Below are positions 52,481-61,352 of a stretch of 64,000 bases of DNA, piece after piece. The first letter of the stretch is position 1. Each line of letters begins with the position of its first letter. The stretch comes from Candidatus Gastranaerophilales bacterium. GTDB lineage: Bacteria; Cyanobacteriota; Vampirovibrionia; Gastranaerophilales; Gastranaerophilaceae. The position numbers and the translations under genes were made by a program. Under the pieces are notes generated by a model, which was not told where the DNA came from, made no database searches, and saw nothing but the letters and a program-made list of their open reading frames with translations. Location of the stretch: NCBI GenBank assembly GCA_905234865.1, contig CAJOJE010000001.1, positions 240,021 to 304,020 on the forward strand, given 5' to 3'.

Positions 52481-53800
52481 TTACATTGCAAATCTTGATT
52501 GTTTTACGATTTGAGCATATCTTTGATTTAATTCATCCTGTGATATTGTCGTATAGTCGAGTAAATCGTATTGGTAGCCTTTTTGAGTCGTAATTGTTGC
52601 ATATCTTTGGTTAGCACTGTCAATATTGCCGTTAAACGTATTTGCATAATCACCCATTGCACTTGATGTTGTTGCTAAGCCTGCAAGTTTAATATTTCCG
52701 CCCGTTGTAGGTAAACCTTGATATCCCGCTTCAACGGCTCCCGAGTACGCTTGTTTTGCCGAATCTATTTTTCCCGAAACGGTTGTCTTAATTTCACCCG
52801 CTTTTTTGCCTACCGCAGTATCGGCCAAGGTGTGTTGAATATCGTCAAGCGTTTCGTAAACTTTACCTTTTAAAGATACCGTTCCGTCACCTTCCGTTAA
52901 AGCTTTTAAGTCCTTTGGAAGAGAATTTGCCGCTTGCTGATTTGCTTGAGCAATTTGCTCCTGCGTTGTGGGCTGTTTTCTCTTTAAGAAATCGGGGGTA
53001 TGCTCTTTGATCTTCTCGGAAGTCGAATGAGCTGCATTTGCAAGGTTTACACCCGTATCTTTTGCGGCTTGTTTTGCAACTTTACCCGCAGTGGATAAAA
53101 CTTCTCCTTTTGTCATATCGGCATAGGTTTTACCTTCTGCTGCCGTTTTCCAAGCAGAACCATAGTAATTAGACATTCCTGCTTTAGCATCGGTATATAA
53201 TCCTTTTACTTTACCAAACGTACTTGTTGCGCTTTCGTACGCAGAAACACCCTCAGCGGAAGCTGCTTTTGCGTTTGCGGCAATTGCATTTGTACTTGCT
53301 TTTAAACCTGCGATTGATAAGCCCGTTGTAAGAGCATTACCTCCGATTGATTCAAATGCGGCTTTTGCTTGTCCGTCAGTATCCGCATTTGCAGCGGCAG
53401 CTATACCTTTTGCAAGCCCTACGCCGCCTTTGACTGCACCATAAGCGCAAAGACCACCCGCAATAACGGGTCCGACACCGGGGATAAAGCAAGCGCCGAC
53501 GGTTGCTGCCGTTTTTAGAGTACTTAACAAACTAAAATCGCCGTTTTCATCGGTAAAGCAGCCTTTAATACCGTTAATTAAACCCGTAACGGCGCCCTTA
53601 ACGGTACATCCTGCGGCTTCGGCAAAACCAATTTTTCCGTCGTCTTTTCCGTCGGTGCATTGGCTGATATCAGCCGAAGCATTGAATACCGATACGTTTG
53701 CAACTTTTGAAGTATCAAGTTGACCGCTTGCGGCTAAAAGTTTAAGCTGGTCAATTGTATACGTTTGCTGGGTATTGTACATAGTGTTTACGTGTGCCAT
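52481..53800 (-). CDS. Large Ala/Gly-rich protein with EF-hand-like loop and glycine-rich hydrophobic segment; unknown
   Basis: 439 aa, no signal peptide. An EF-hand/dockerin-like loop occupies residues 50-61 (DGKDDGKIGFAE), with a weaker acidic loop at 84-89 (DENGDF). Residues about 97-136 are hydrophobic and glycine/alanine-rich (FIPGVGPVIAGGLCAYGAVK), the kind of glycine zipper found in pore-forming or membrane-inserting proteins. A long Ala/Ser/Lys-rich helical middle follows, then a polar end (TQKGYQYDLLDYTT). Codon choice is richer in G and C than in its neighbours, consistent with high expression or transfer. GAGGAG precedes the ATG. I recognise no family; it may be a secreted or envelope structural protein. 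Confidence 0.7.
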   Translation of the reverse strand: MAHVNTMYNTQQTYTIDQLKLLAASGQLDTSKVANVSVFNASADISQCTDGKDDGKIGFAEAAGCTVKGAVTGLINGIKGCFTDENGDFSLLSTLKTAATVGACFIPGVGPVIAGGLCAYGAVKGGVGLAKGIAAAANADTDGQAKAAFESIGGNALTTGLSIAGLKASTNAIAANAKAASAEGVSAYESATSTFGKVKGLYTDAKAGMSNYYGSAWKTAAEGKTYADMTKGEVLSTAGKVAKQAAKDTGVNLANAAHSTSEKIKEHTPDFLKRKQPTTQEQIAQANQQAANSLPKDLKALTEGDGTVSLKGKVYETLDDIQHTLADTAVGKKAGEIKTTVSGKIDSAKQAYSGAVEAGYQGLPTTGGNIKLAGLATTSSAMGDYANTFNGNIDSANQRYATITTQKGYQYDLLDYTTISQDELNQRYAQIVKQSRFAM

Positions 53801-53919
53801 AAAATTTCTCCTCGTATAAATTCCTCGATATTTATATAAAGTTTATATAAATGAATAAATTGACTTTTTGATAAAATTTTCTTTAACAAAAGTTTACAAT
53901 TAGGGTTAATTTGTTGATA

Positions 53920-53925
53920 TAGAAT
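53920..53925 (+). promoter_or_regulatory. -10-like box six bases before the comEC start codon
   Basis: TAGAAT, six bases, then ATG 53932. TTTACA lies 21 bases further upstream. No ribosome-binding site. Confidence 0.35.
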
Positions 53926-53931
53926 AACAAT

Positions 53932-56454
53932 ATGCCGATACAAACCTCTGCTTTAAATAAAATAACGGAAAATAAAACCTTAACCTCGATTTTGCTTTTC
54001 TTATTTTATGCAATGGGGCAAATCGCTTTTTATTCCGAAAAATTTCATTACGGAATTATATTTTTTATTACGTTTTTGTGTCTGCTGATTTTAATTTTAA
54101 GAATACATATTCATTTTTTTCGCAAAATTATACCGCCCGTATTTATTTTATTTTTATACTTTTTATTTTGTTTTGGATTTATAAATTCAAAAGCAAAATA
54201 TGTCACGCTTGATGATTTTTCAAACATTGACTTTGCAAAAGACATAGAAATTGAAGGAATAATAGAAGATATACCGAAATACGCAAATTCAACCGATACT
54301 TTTAAGTTTTCGATAAGAGCAACGAGCGCCTCCAAAAACGACAAAAAGTTTAAAATAAACAAGGGAAAAGTTTTGGTAAGTGTCAAAGGATATAAAAAGG
54401 GCAATTTAAAATACGGAAATAAAGTTAAGCTAAGAGGAATAATCACGCTTCCAAAAATTGCAAGTAACCCTTCGGAATTTAACTACGGAAAATTTTTAAA
54501 TAACAAAGGGATTTTAAAAATTCTTTATGTAAAAAGCGACGGGGTTATTTATTCTAAAACGAGAGATATCAAAGAATATAAGAATTTAAAAGATTATTCG
54601 GTTTATTTCATAACTAAAATGAATAATCTGAGGGATAAGGTCATAAAACGCCACAAGAAATATATTAAAAGTCCCGAGCTTGAAATTTTGGGCGGCGTAG
54701 TTTTCGGAGATGACGCAATAAATCCGCCGGATGAAGTCAAAGAATCGTTTATAAACTCGGGTTTATTACATTTACTTGCGGCTTCGGGGTTGAACGTAGC
54801 CTTAATTTTAACGATATGGCTGTATTTTATTCGATTTTTAAACATTCCTTATCAAATTAAAATAATTTCGGGAATTTTAATTATAATTTTATACTCTGTT
54901 ATGACGGGTTTTCCGCCCTCTATAATAAGAGCTTCCGTCATGTTTATACTAATGCTGATAGGAAAATTGATTTACAGAGAAGCAAACGGTATGAGTTTGA
55001 TTTTTGTGGCAGGACTTTTAATTTTGATTTTTAAACCGGAATTTATAACCAATACCGGTTTTCAGCTTTCTTTTACGGTAACTTTGGGGTTAATTTCTTG
55101 CATGCCCTGCATTAATTCTTTAATCACGGATAAGGAAAAAGAATACATCAAAAAAGTTTCAAATTTTCCGAAATTTATTCAATCCGTTTTAATGCCGTTA
55201 TCGCCCGTTTCAATGATATCCTGCATAACCGTCCCCTTGATTGCGCAAATTTGGGCAGCACCGATTCAGGCATATTATTTTAATACGTTCTCGACTTATT
55301 CACTGTTTGCAAATATACTGGTTGTTCCTTTTATCGGAATAATAAGTTTCTTCGGTTTTATAAGCACATTTATATCTTTTATACCTAAAATTTCCGAGTG
55401 GGTAATTTTCGGGCTGGATTTTGTATTAAATTACACAATTAAAATCGTATTATTAATTTCAAATACGTTCGGAAATCTTAAATATTCAAATATAACCGTT
55501 CCTTCACCCAATATACAAACAATGATAATATTTTACGGTTTAGTTTTGTTTATGTTTTCCTCAATCAAAAATAAATTCAAAAATAAAATTATAAATAAAT
55601 GCTTAATTTCGGCATTGGTTTTGTTAGTTTTAATTAACGTGAATTTTGACAAAAATTATGATGAGTTTACGTTTTTTGACGTCGGAAACGGTGATATGTG
55701 CCTGATTAAAACAAAGGATAAGAAATATATCCTGATTGATACGGGAAAATATATTTATAACGGACTGACAAGCGCCAAAACAATTCTTCTTGAATATTTT
55801 TACGATAATAATATAAAAGAAATCGACACCCTTGTTTTAACCCATTACGATTCCGACCACTCGGGCGGTTTGGTCGATATATTAAAGAAAACGAAAGTAA
55901 AAAATTTAATAATTCCAAAACCGAATTGCACATCAAAAAATTCTTGCGAGATTAAAAAATACATTGAAGAAAATAAGATAAGCTACATTGAACCCTATTT
56001 AGGGCAGGAAATTATTTTTAAAGACGGCTTAAAACTCACAAACTACAAAACAACAAGCGATAATACCGCCAATAAAAACGATTCTTCAACCGTGAGCTTA
56101 ATCGAAGCAGATAATTACAAGTTTTTATTTTTAGCGGATATCGGCATAAAGGCATACAAAAAGCTGGACAAATATATTCCGAACAATATAACCGTTTTAA
56201 AAGCTTCTCATCATGGCGCCAAAAATACGGTTGATGATGATATGTTAAATAAATTAAATCCCGAATATTCAATAATTTCAACCGGCAAAAACCCCTACGG
56301 ACACCCTGACCCGTATACATATTCAAAACTGAATCAATATTCAAAAACAATTTCCACCAAAGAATACGGCGCAATTAAATTTAAGCTGAAAGACAAACTT
56401 GAAATATACCGTTACAATAAAAGAACGGGCGATTTTGAAAATTTACTCTTTTGA
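53932..56454 (+). CDS. comEC: ComEC/Rec2 DNA-uptake channel
   Basis: 840 aa, full length with all three parts. An N-terminal DUF4131/OB-like region comes first (about 75-190). The competence transmembrane domain follows (about 225-540, starting near LEILGGVVFGDDAINPP and GLLHLLAASGLNVALIL). The C-terminal metallo-beta-lactamase domain (from about 575) has FDVGNGDMCLIKTKDK and THYDSDHSGG with the metal-binding histidines and aspartates, and HHGAKNT. It transports single-stranded DNA through the inner membrane during transformation. It overlaps the convergent helicase gene by 12 bases. Confidence 0.95.
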   Translation: MPIQTSALNKITENKTLTSILLFLFYAMGQIAFYSEKFHYGIIFFITFLCLLILILRIHIHFFRKIIPPVFILFLYFLFCFGFINSKAKYVTLDDFSNIDFAKDIEIEGIIEDIPKYANSTDTFKFSIRATSASKNDKKFKINKGKVLVSVKGYKKGNLKYGNKVKLRGIITLPKIASNPSEFNYGKFLNNKGILKILYVKSDGVIYSKTRDIKEYKNLKDYSVYFITKMNNLRDKVIKRHKKYIKSPELEILGGVVFGDDAINPPDEVKESFINSGLLHLLAASGLNVALILTIWLYFIRFLNIPYQIKIISGILIIILYSVMTGFPPSIIRASVMFILMLIGKLIYREANGMSLIFVAGLLILIFKPEFITNTGFQLSFTVTLGLISCMPCINSLITDKEKEYIKKVSNFPKFIQSVLMPLSPVSMISCITVPLIAQIWAAPIQAYYFNTFSTYSLFANILVVPFIGIISFFGFISTFISFIPKISEWVIFGLDFVLNYTIKIVLLISNTFGNLKYSNITVPSPNIQTMIIFYGLVLFMFSSIKNKFKNKIINKCLISALVLLVLINVNFDKNYDEFTFFDVGNGDMCLIKTKDKKYILIDTGKYIYNGLTSAKTILLEYFYDNNIKEIDTLVLTHYDSDHSGGLVDILKKTKVKNLIIPKPNCTSKNSCEIKKYIEENKISYIEPYLGQEIIFKDGLKLTNYKTTSDNTANKNDSSTVSLIEADNYKFLFLADIGIKAYKKLDKYIPNNITVLKASHHGAKNTVDDDMLNKLNPEYSIISTGKNPYGHPDPYTYSKLNQYSKTISTKEYGAIKFKLKDKLEIYRYNKRTGDFENLLF

Positions 56455-59439
56455 TTTAATAAACATTTTACATACAAGAGTGTAAGAACAATATTTACAA
56501 TTATCGGCAGATACGACGGGGTCAAAATTAAAATTTTTAATTCCCTCTATACAAAAATCAATTTTTTGTTTAATTTCCGAATTATTTGAATTATCGGGTT
56601 CGATTGAAGAAGATTTACACCCCTGCTCAAAGAAAATAAGAGAAGTTTGTGCAACTTTAGAATTTTTATTCATTTCTTCATACAAAAACTTATAAAATCT
56701 CAATTGATTATAATAGTTTTCGCCGTCTTTTACTTTTTTATACGAGCCTGTTTTAAAATCATAGATTAAAATTTCGCCCTGATTATTAACGGAAATTCTG
56801 TCGGCAAAGCCCTTCAATTTAACGCCTTTATAATCGAGTTCCATTTTATATTCGGATTGCAAAATGTGCTTTGGGTCAAATTCTGTCAGTTTAGCGTAAT
56901 TTTCCTCAATTGATTTAATTCCTCTTTGAATAAATTCTTCTCTTTTGGATTGATTAGTAAATTCCATGTAAGAAATTTCATTTAAAAAAGCATCTTTCAT
57001 AAATGAAACATCGGGGTATTTTCCCTCTTTTTGAGCAAAAAGCGTAACTTTTCTGATACTTGAGTGTATTGAAGAACCGTAAGATAAAATATCTTTATCT
57101 TCCAAAAATACCGGGACTTTTAAGATATCGGAATAGAAATAGCTTAAAGGACAGGATAAATACCTGTTAAGAGAAGTTTGACTTAAAATTATATCGTTAA
57201 TTCTCGCTTTAATTTCTTCATCCAAAAAATCTGTTTTAGGCTTAAAATCGTATGAATTGACAATTTCCGAATAAATTTGGTCGGAATTTATTTGATAACT
57301 TTTCTGCAAAACAAGAGAGTCGGCATCGGGAAAAGCACTTGTTATATATGTCGTACAAGTTTGTGGCGAACCGCCTTTGTTATTTGAATAGCTTAAAATA
57401 AGACCGAACTTTGCTCTTGTAATACCGACAAAAAGAAGTCTTAAATGTTCAGCTGCGACGGCTTGTAAATTCATTTCTTCATCCTGAAATTCATTTAAGT
57501 TAATCGGTAATTCAAGTTTATTGGAAGATTTTGACGCCTTTTCAAACGTTTTTGCGCATAAATCAGGCATAAAAACATATTCAAACTCTCTGCCTTTTGA
57601 GCCATGATAGGTTAACAGCCTGACGGCGTCCGCTTCTTCAAGGGGTTTGTCAAGTTCGATTTTGATATTTTCTTTAAAATAAGTGTCGAGATGTTTAATA
57701 AAATCATCCAATCTTGCGTCCTGATGAATTGTTTGAAATGACTTTGCTTCCGTCATAAGTCTTTCGACGGCTGAAATGTTTTCAAACCTGTTGTCGCCGT
57801 AATTTGAATAAAAAGCTAAAATTTTAGATTCAAAAATTACATTATACAAAAAAGGTATCAAAGGCATAACGGATTTTTTTTGCTTAAAATTCGTAAGCAT
57901 TTTATAAAATTCGACAAATTTTTTATCTTCTAAATCAGGATTGAGAGCAAGCTGTTCTACGGCTTGAAACCAATTTAAAGATGTTGTTCTTACTTTATAT
58001 AAAATTTTTGCAAGAGTTTTTTCTTCAATTTTAAAGGGCTCGTAATTCAAAAGGGAAAAGAGCTTATCCTGTTCTATAAAAGAATTTGAAATTAATTTTA
58101 AGAGAGAATAAGTTTGTATAAAAGAAGGAACTTCAAAAGCATTTTTTTGTTTTGATAAGACAAAAGGAATTCCTTTTTGCTTTAAAAGGCGGGCAAATTC
58201 GTCAAGGTTGGTGTTTTTTCTTGCTAAAACCGCAATTTCAGACAATTTCACGCCGTCTTTTCGAAGTTCTTCTATTTTATTCACTATAAAATTATTTTCT
58301 TGAACCGTTTCCGTAAAAATATTAAAATCAATTTTTCTGTCTTTTTTTATAATTTCTTCATTTTTAGCGGTTAATTTTTTCTCGACCCCTTCAATTTTTG
58401 TCATTCTCAATGGAGATTTTGAAATGATTAAATCGGCAAAATCAAGAATGGTTTGAGTTGAACGACGATTTTCGACAAGGCAGATAATTTTGGTATTTTT
58501 AAATTTTTCCAAAAAATTGAACAAAGTTGAAGTTTTTGCACCTTGAAAAGAATAAATAATCTGATCGTCATCACCGACAACAAAAACGTTGTCGGAATTC
58601 ATTCCCTCTAAAATATTAAATATAATTTCGTTTTGAACGGTTGATGTGTCTTGATATTCGTCGACCAAAAGATATTTAAAGTCTTTTGTGGTTTTAATCA
58701 AAAAATCCTTGTCCTCTCTCCATTTATTAAGAACAAGATTAATCATGTCGGAATAATCGACAAAACCGGATTGAGAAAGTTTTTTGGAATAAATTTCAAA
58801 AATTTTATAAAACTCTCTTGCTTTACCCATTTTGTTTATTTGGGATGTAATTTTTGCAAGGTGAGTTTTTGTAACTTTCTTTTTTAATTCTCTTTCTTTT
58901 TGTTCAATATTAAGTTCGTCAAGCTCTTTTTGCCAAACGTCATCAATATAGTTAAAAAATTGTTCTTTTGTCACTCTTTCTCGTTTAATTACATCAATTG
59001 AAGAAAGAATTGAAGAAATATAAAAATATTTATTTCCCCATTTATCTTTTAGAAATTCGATTTCACCGACTTCATCAACAGCTTCTTTTAAAATTGCCTG
59101 CTTGGTAATTTCGTCGACAAGCAGAATGTTGTCGGGAAGTTCAAACTCGGACGGGTATTCCTTTAAAATCGAAGAACAAAACCCATGGTAAGTTGCAACG
59201 TTGACGGAAGCGGCAATAACCCCAAGCGAAGAAACAAGCCTTGATTTCATTTCGGAAGTTGCGGCATCCGAAAAAGTCAAGCACAAAATGCTTTCAGGCT
59301 TAATCCCATTATTTAACATATTTTCCACTCTTCGAACAAGAGTAAAAGTTTTGCCGGTTCCGGGGCCCGCTAAAAGCATGACGGGACCTTGAAGAGCATT
59401 AATTGCCTCCTGTTGTCTTTCGTTGGGTTTAATTGGCAT
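56443..59439 (-). CDS. UvrD/AddA-like helicase fused to an AddB/Cas4-type Fe-S nuclease
   Basis: 998 aa. Superfamily 1A helicase: Walker A LLAGPGTGKTFTL near residue 23, LLVDEYQDTS and VVGDDDQIIYSF (motif II/III), and VRLLTYHGSKGREFEYVF (motif V). The C-terminal 250 residues are a PD-(D/E)XK nuclease (GFADRISVNN, LIYDFKTGSYK). A distant cysteine (YLSCPLSYF) and a final C-x2-C-x5-C (CKYCSYTLVC) would bind a [4Fe-4S] cluster as in AddB. The enzyme probably processes DNA ends for recombination. It starts at the TAATG overlap with yebC. Confidence 0.9.
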   Translation of the reverse strand: MPIKPNERQQEAINALQGPVMLLAGPGTGKTFTLVRRVENMLNNGIKPESILCLTFSDAATSEMKSRLVSSLGVIAASVNVATYHGFCSSILKEYPSEFELPDNILLVDEITKQAILKEAVDEVGEIEFLKDKWGNKYFYISSILSSIDVIKRERVTKEQFFNYIDDVWQKELDELNIEQKERELKKKVTKTHLAKITSQINKMGKAREFYKIFEIYSKKLSQSGFVDYSDMINLVLNKWREDKDFLIKTTKDFKYLLVDEYQDTSTVQNEIIFNILEGMNSDNVFVVGDDDQIIYSFQGAKTSTLFNFLEKFKNTKIICLVENRRSTQTILDFADLIISKSPLRMTKIEGVEKKLTAKNEEIIKKDRKIDFNIFTETVQENNFIVNKIEELRKDGVKLSEIAVLARKNTNLDEFARLLKQKGIPFVLSKQKNAFEVPSFIQTYSLLKLISNSFIEQDKLFSLLNYEPFKIEEKTLAKILYKVRTTSLNWFQAVEQLALNPDLEDKKFVEFYKMLTNFKQKKSVMPLIPFLYNVIFESKILAFYSNYGDNRFENISAVERLMTEAKSFQTIHQDARLDDFIKHLDTYFKENIKIELDKPLEEADAVRLLTYHGSKGREFEYVFMPDLCAKTFEKASKSSNKLELPINLNEFQDEEMNLQAVAAEHLRLLFVGITRAKFGLILSYSNNKGGSPQTCTTYITSAFPDADSLVLQKSYQINSDQIYSEIVNSYDFKPKTDFLDEEIKARINDIILSQTSLNRYLSCPLSYFYSDILKVPVFLEDKDILSYGSSIHSSIRKVTLFAQKEGKYPDVSFMKDAFLNEISYMEFTNQSKREEFIQRGIKSIEENYAKLTEFDPKHILQSEYKMELDYKGVKLKGFADRISVNNQGEILIYDFKTGSYKKVKDGENYYNQLRFYKFLYEEMNKNSKVAQTSLIFFEQGCKSSSIEPDNSNNSEIKQKIDFCIEGIKNFNFDPVVSADNCKYCSYTLVCKMFIKSKE

Positions 59440-60224
59440 TATATATTCACTTTTTCCATTAATTCATCGTCAATATCAAAATTTGAATAAACATTTTGAA
59501 CATCATCATGTTCTTCTAATTTTTCCATTAACAAAAGAACTTTTTTTGCCGTATCGGCATCCGTTACTTCGGTAGAATTTGACGGAATTCTCGTATTTTC
59601 GGCGGTTTTTGGTTTATAACCCGCTTTTTCTAAACCCTCTGCCGTTTCTTGAAGTTTATCGGGTTCCGTTACGACTTTAATTTCATCGTCTTCTTCATAG
59701 ATATCTTTCGGTTCAAAATCAAGACTTGCCTCAAGTATTTCGTCAAGTTCGATTACTTTTTCTTTTTCTTTTTTATTTTCAGGTTCAATCACCTTATCAA
59801 AGGTGATTACGCCGACAGGCTCGAATATCCAACCTACACAACCGTCTGCACCGAGATTTCCGCCGAATTTGGTAAAGAAACTTCTGATATCGCCGGCGGT
59901 TCTGTTTCTGTTATCGGTGGCAGCTTCGATAAATACGGCAACTCCGCCTGCACCGTACCCTTCATAAGTTAATTCTTCAAAATTATCACCGCCTTGGCCG
60001 CCTGCACCTTTTTCAATTGCACGTTTAATATTATCGTTGGGAAGTCCGCCCGCTTTCGCCTTATCAATTGCCGTTCTTAACCTGAAATTACCTGCAGGGT
60101 CGGCACCGCCCATTTTTGCGGCTATAATTATTTCTCTGGAAAATTTTGCAAAGTTAGCGCCACGAAGTGCATCCGTTTTTGCTTTTTTATGTTTAATATT
60201 CGCCCATTTAGAATGTCCTGACAT
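59439..60224 (-). CDS. yebC: YebC/TACO1-family regulator or translation factor
   Basis: 261 aa. The N-terminus MSGHSKWANIKHKKAKTDAL and GKIFAKFSREI-like text are family hallmarks, as are PNDNIKRAIEKGAGG and YEGYGAGGVAVFIEAATDNR. Family members act as transcription regulators or help ribosomes through polyproline. Between about residues 133 and 155 it carries a charged lysine/glutamate stretch (EPENKKEKEKVIELDE) that most members of about 245 aa lack. AAAGGAAA precedes the ATG. It is co-transcribed with the helicase. Confidence 0.94.
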   Translation of the reverse strand: MSGHSKWANIKHKKAKTDALRGANFAKFSREIIIAAKMGGADPAGNFRLRTAIDKAKAGGLPNDNIKRAIEKGAGGQGGDNFEELTYEGYGAGGVAVFIEAATDNRNRTAGDIRSFFTKFGGNLGADGCVGWIFEPVGVITFDKVIEPENKKEKEKVIELDEILEASLDFEPKDIYEEDDEIKVVTEPDKLQETAEGLEKAGYKPKTAENTRIPSNSTEVTDADTAKKVLLLMEKLEEHDDVQNVYSNFDIDDELMEKVNI

Positions 60225-60245
60225 ATATGTTTCCTTTTTATTTTT

Positions 60246-60256
60246 TATAATATAAT
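60246..60256 (+). promoter_or_regulatory. Overlapping -10 boxes placed for a leaderless TPR mRNA
   Basis: TATAAT occurs twice, at 60246-60251 and 60251-60256. The second ends exactly six bases before ATG 60263. There is no ribosome-binding site and only 38 bases to the divergent yebC start. Confidence 0.45.
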
Positions 60257-60262
60257 TAAATC

Positions 60263-60745
60263 ATGGACAAAAAAGACGAGCAACAGGAACAAAGAATAGA
60301 CGGAATTGAATTTGCAAGGCAATTAATCGCCGATTGCAGATTTGACGATGCATTTGAAATTTTAGGGCGCATGGAAGAAGAAAACCCCGAAGATTATGAA
60401 GTTAATTACGAATTGGGGCGCCTGCAATACGAAATGGGCGATTATTACAGCGCTATTGCCAATTTCGAGCATGTTTTAGAGTATCATCAAAGTCCGATAA
60501 TTTTTTATAATTTAGGATGTGCTTTTGAAGCAAACAACGAACCGGATAAGGCAATTTCCGCACACTTAAAGGCTGTTACGATGAATGAAAAGTTCCCTTA
60601 TTCAAACAAAAAATTAGGCATGCTGTTTATGGCAAGGGGCGATATGGATTCTGCAAGAGAATATTTTGAGGATTATATCAATCTGGATATTGCGCAAGAT
60701 GAAAAAGACAGTGTAAAACATATATTAGACAGAATAAAAGGATAA
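60263..60745 (+). CDS. Small TPR protein
   Basis: 160 aa with three to four TPR units: EFARQLIADCRFDDAFEILG, VNYELGRLQYEMGDYYSAI, YNLGCAFEANNEPDKAISAH and KLGMLFMARGDMDSAREYFE. No signal peptide. A binding scaffold of unknown partner. It is four bases from the glutaredoxin gene and so probably co-expressed. Confidence 0.85.
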   Translation: MDKKDEQQEQRIDGIEFARQLIADCRFDDAFEILGRMEEENPEDYEVNYELGRLQYEMGDYYSAIANFEHVLEYHQSPIIFYNLGCAFEANNEPDKAISAHLKAVTMNEKFPYSNKKLGMLFMARGDMDSAREYFEDYINLDIAQDEKDSVKHILDRIKG

Positions 60746-60748
60746 AAA

Positions 60749-61000
60749 ATGAATATAGAAATTTACACTCTCTCTTACTGCCCTTATTGCATGAAGGCAA
60801 AAGAATTTTTTAAAAGCAAAAATATTCCGTTTGTCGAATACTCGCTTGACGGCGATGAAGATAAAAATTTCGGTGAGCTTCAAAAAAAATTCAATATAAA
60901 AGGTGAAGTAACCGCACCTCAGATTATAATAGACAATAAAAGAATCGGCGGATATTCGGACTTAATCGAAAAAGTTCAAAATAATGAATTAACTTTTTAA
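60749..61000 (+). CDS. grxC: Glutaredoxin (GrxC type)
   Basis: 83 aa. Dithiol active site C11-P-Y-C14 in YCPYCMKAKEFF, cis-proline region VTAPQIIIDNKRIGGYSDL and the GG turn that binds glutathione-type thiols. Reduces disulfides in the cytosol. AAAGGA precedes the ATG. Confidence 0.92.
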   Translation: MNIEIYTLSYCPYCMKAKEFFKSKNIPFVEYSLDGDEDKNFGELQKKFNIKGEVTAPQIIIDNKRIGGYSDLIEKVQNNELTF

Positions 61001-61087
61001 GTTTTGTAACAACTTTTTTATTTTTCCTAAAGTTTATTTTTTAAAAGCCGACAAAAAACATGTGGGATTTTATATCAAGGATTAGTA

Positions 61088-61243
61088 ATGTTAAAAAGAC
61101 AATTATTGCCGACATCAAATAATTCAAGGAGTGTCCTTACAATTTTAGACGGAGCAAAAAAGCGCCGTACCTTAGCGTGCTCGGCAGTTAAATCAATCAA
61201 TACCGAACTTAAAATCAAGCCGGATTTAGCAACGGTAAAATAA
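61088..61243 (+). CDS. Possible small basic protein (51 aa)
   Basis: ATG 61088 to TAA 61241-61243, with AAGGA (61077-61081) six bases before the start. The product is basic (MLKRQLLPTSN at the start, DGAKKRRTLACS in the middle, about ten Lys/Arg). No known family. It is followed about 60 bases later by a strong plus-strand terminator, which fits a real transcript on this strand. An opposite-strand frame of 60 aa overlaps it and has no ribosome-binding site. Confidence 0.4.
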   Translation: MLKRQLLPTSNNSRSVLTILDGAKKRRTLACSAVKSINTELKIKPDLATVK

Positions 61244-61301
61244 AAAGTCAAAAGCAAACCCCAATCCTATTAATTAAAAGAGAAAACTTATCGTGGTTCA
61301 T

Positions 61302-61341
61302 AAGGCGAATAGTTTACAAAAGAAACTTTTTCGCCTTTTTT
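61302..61341 (+). terminator. Terminator after the grxC/small-ORF unit
   Basis: AAGGCGAA (about 61302-61309) with AGTTT pairs with AAACT and TTCGCCTT (to about 61337), giving a 13-bp hairpin with one bulge, followed by TTTT. It points along the plus strand. Confidence 0.8.
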
Positions 61342-61352
61342 AGGCACGAAAA

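Noticed and set aside
61075-61257. 60-codon minus-strand frame opposite the small ORF at 61088
   Set aside because: No ribosome-binding site, and the plus-strand frame has one plus a matching terminator.
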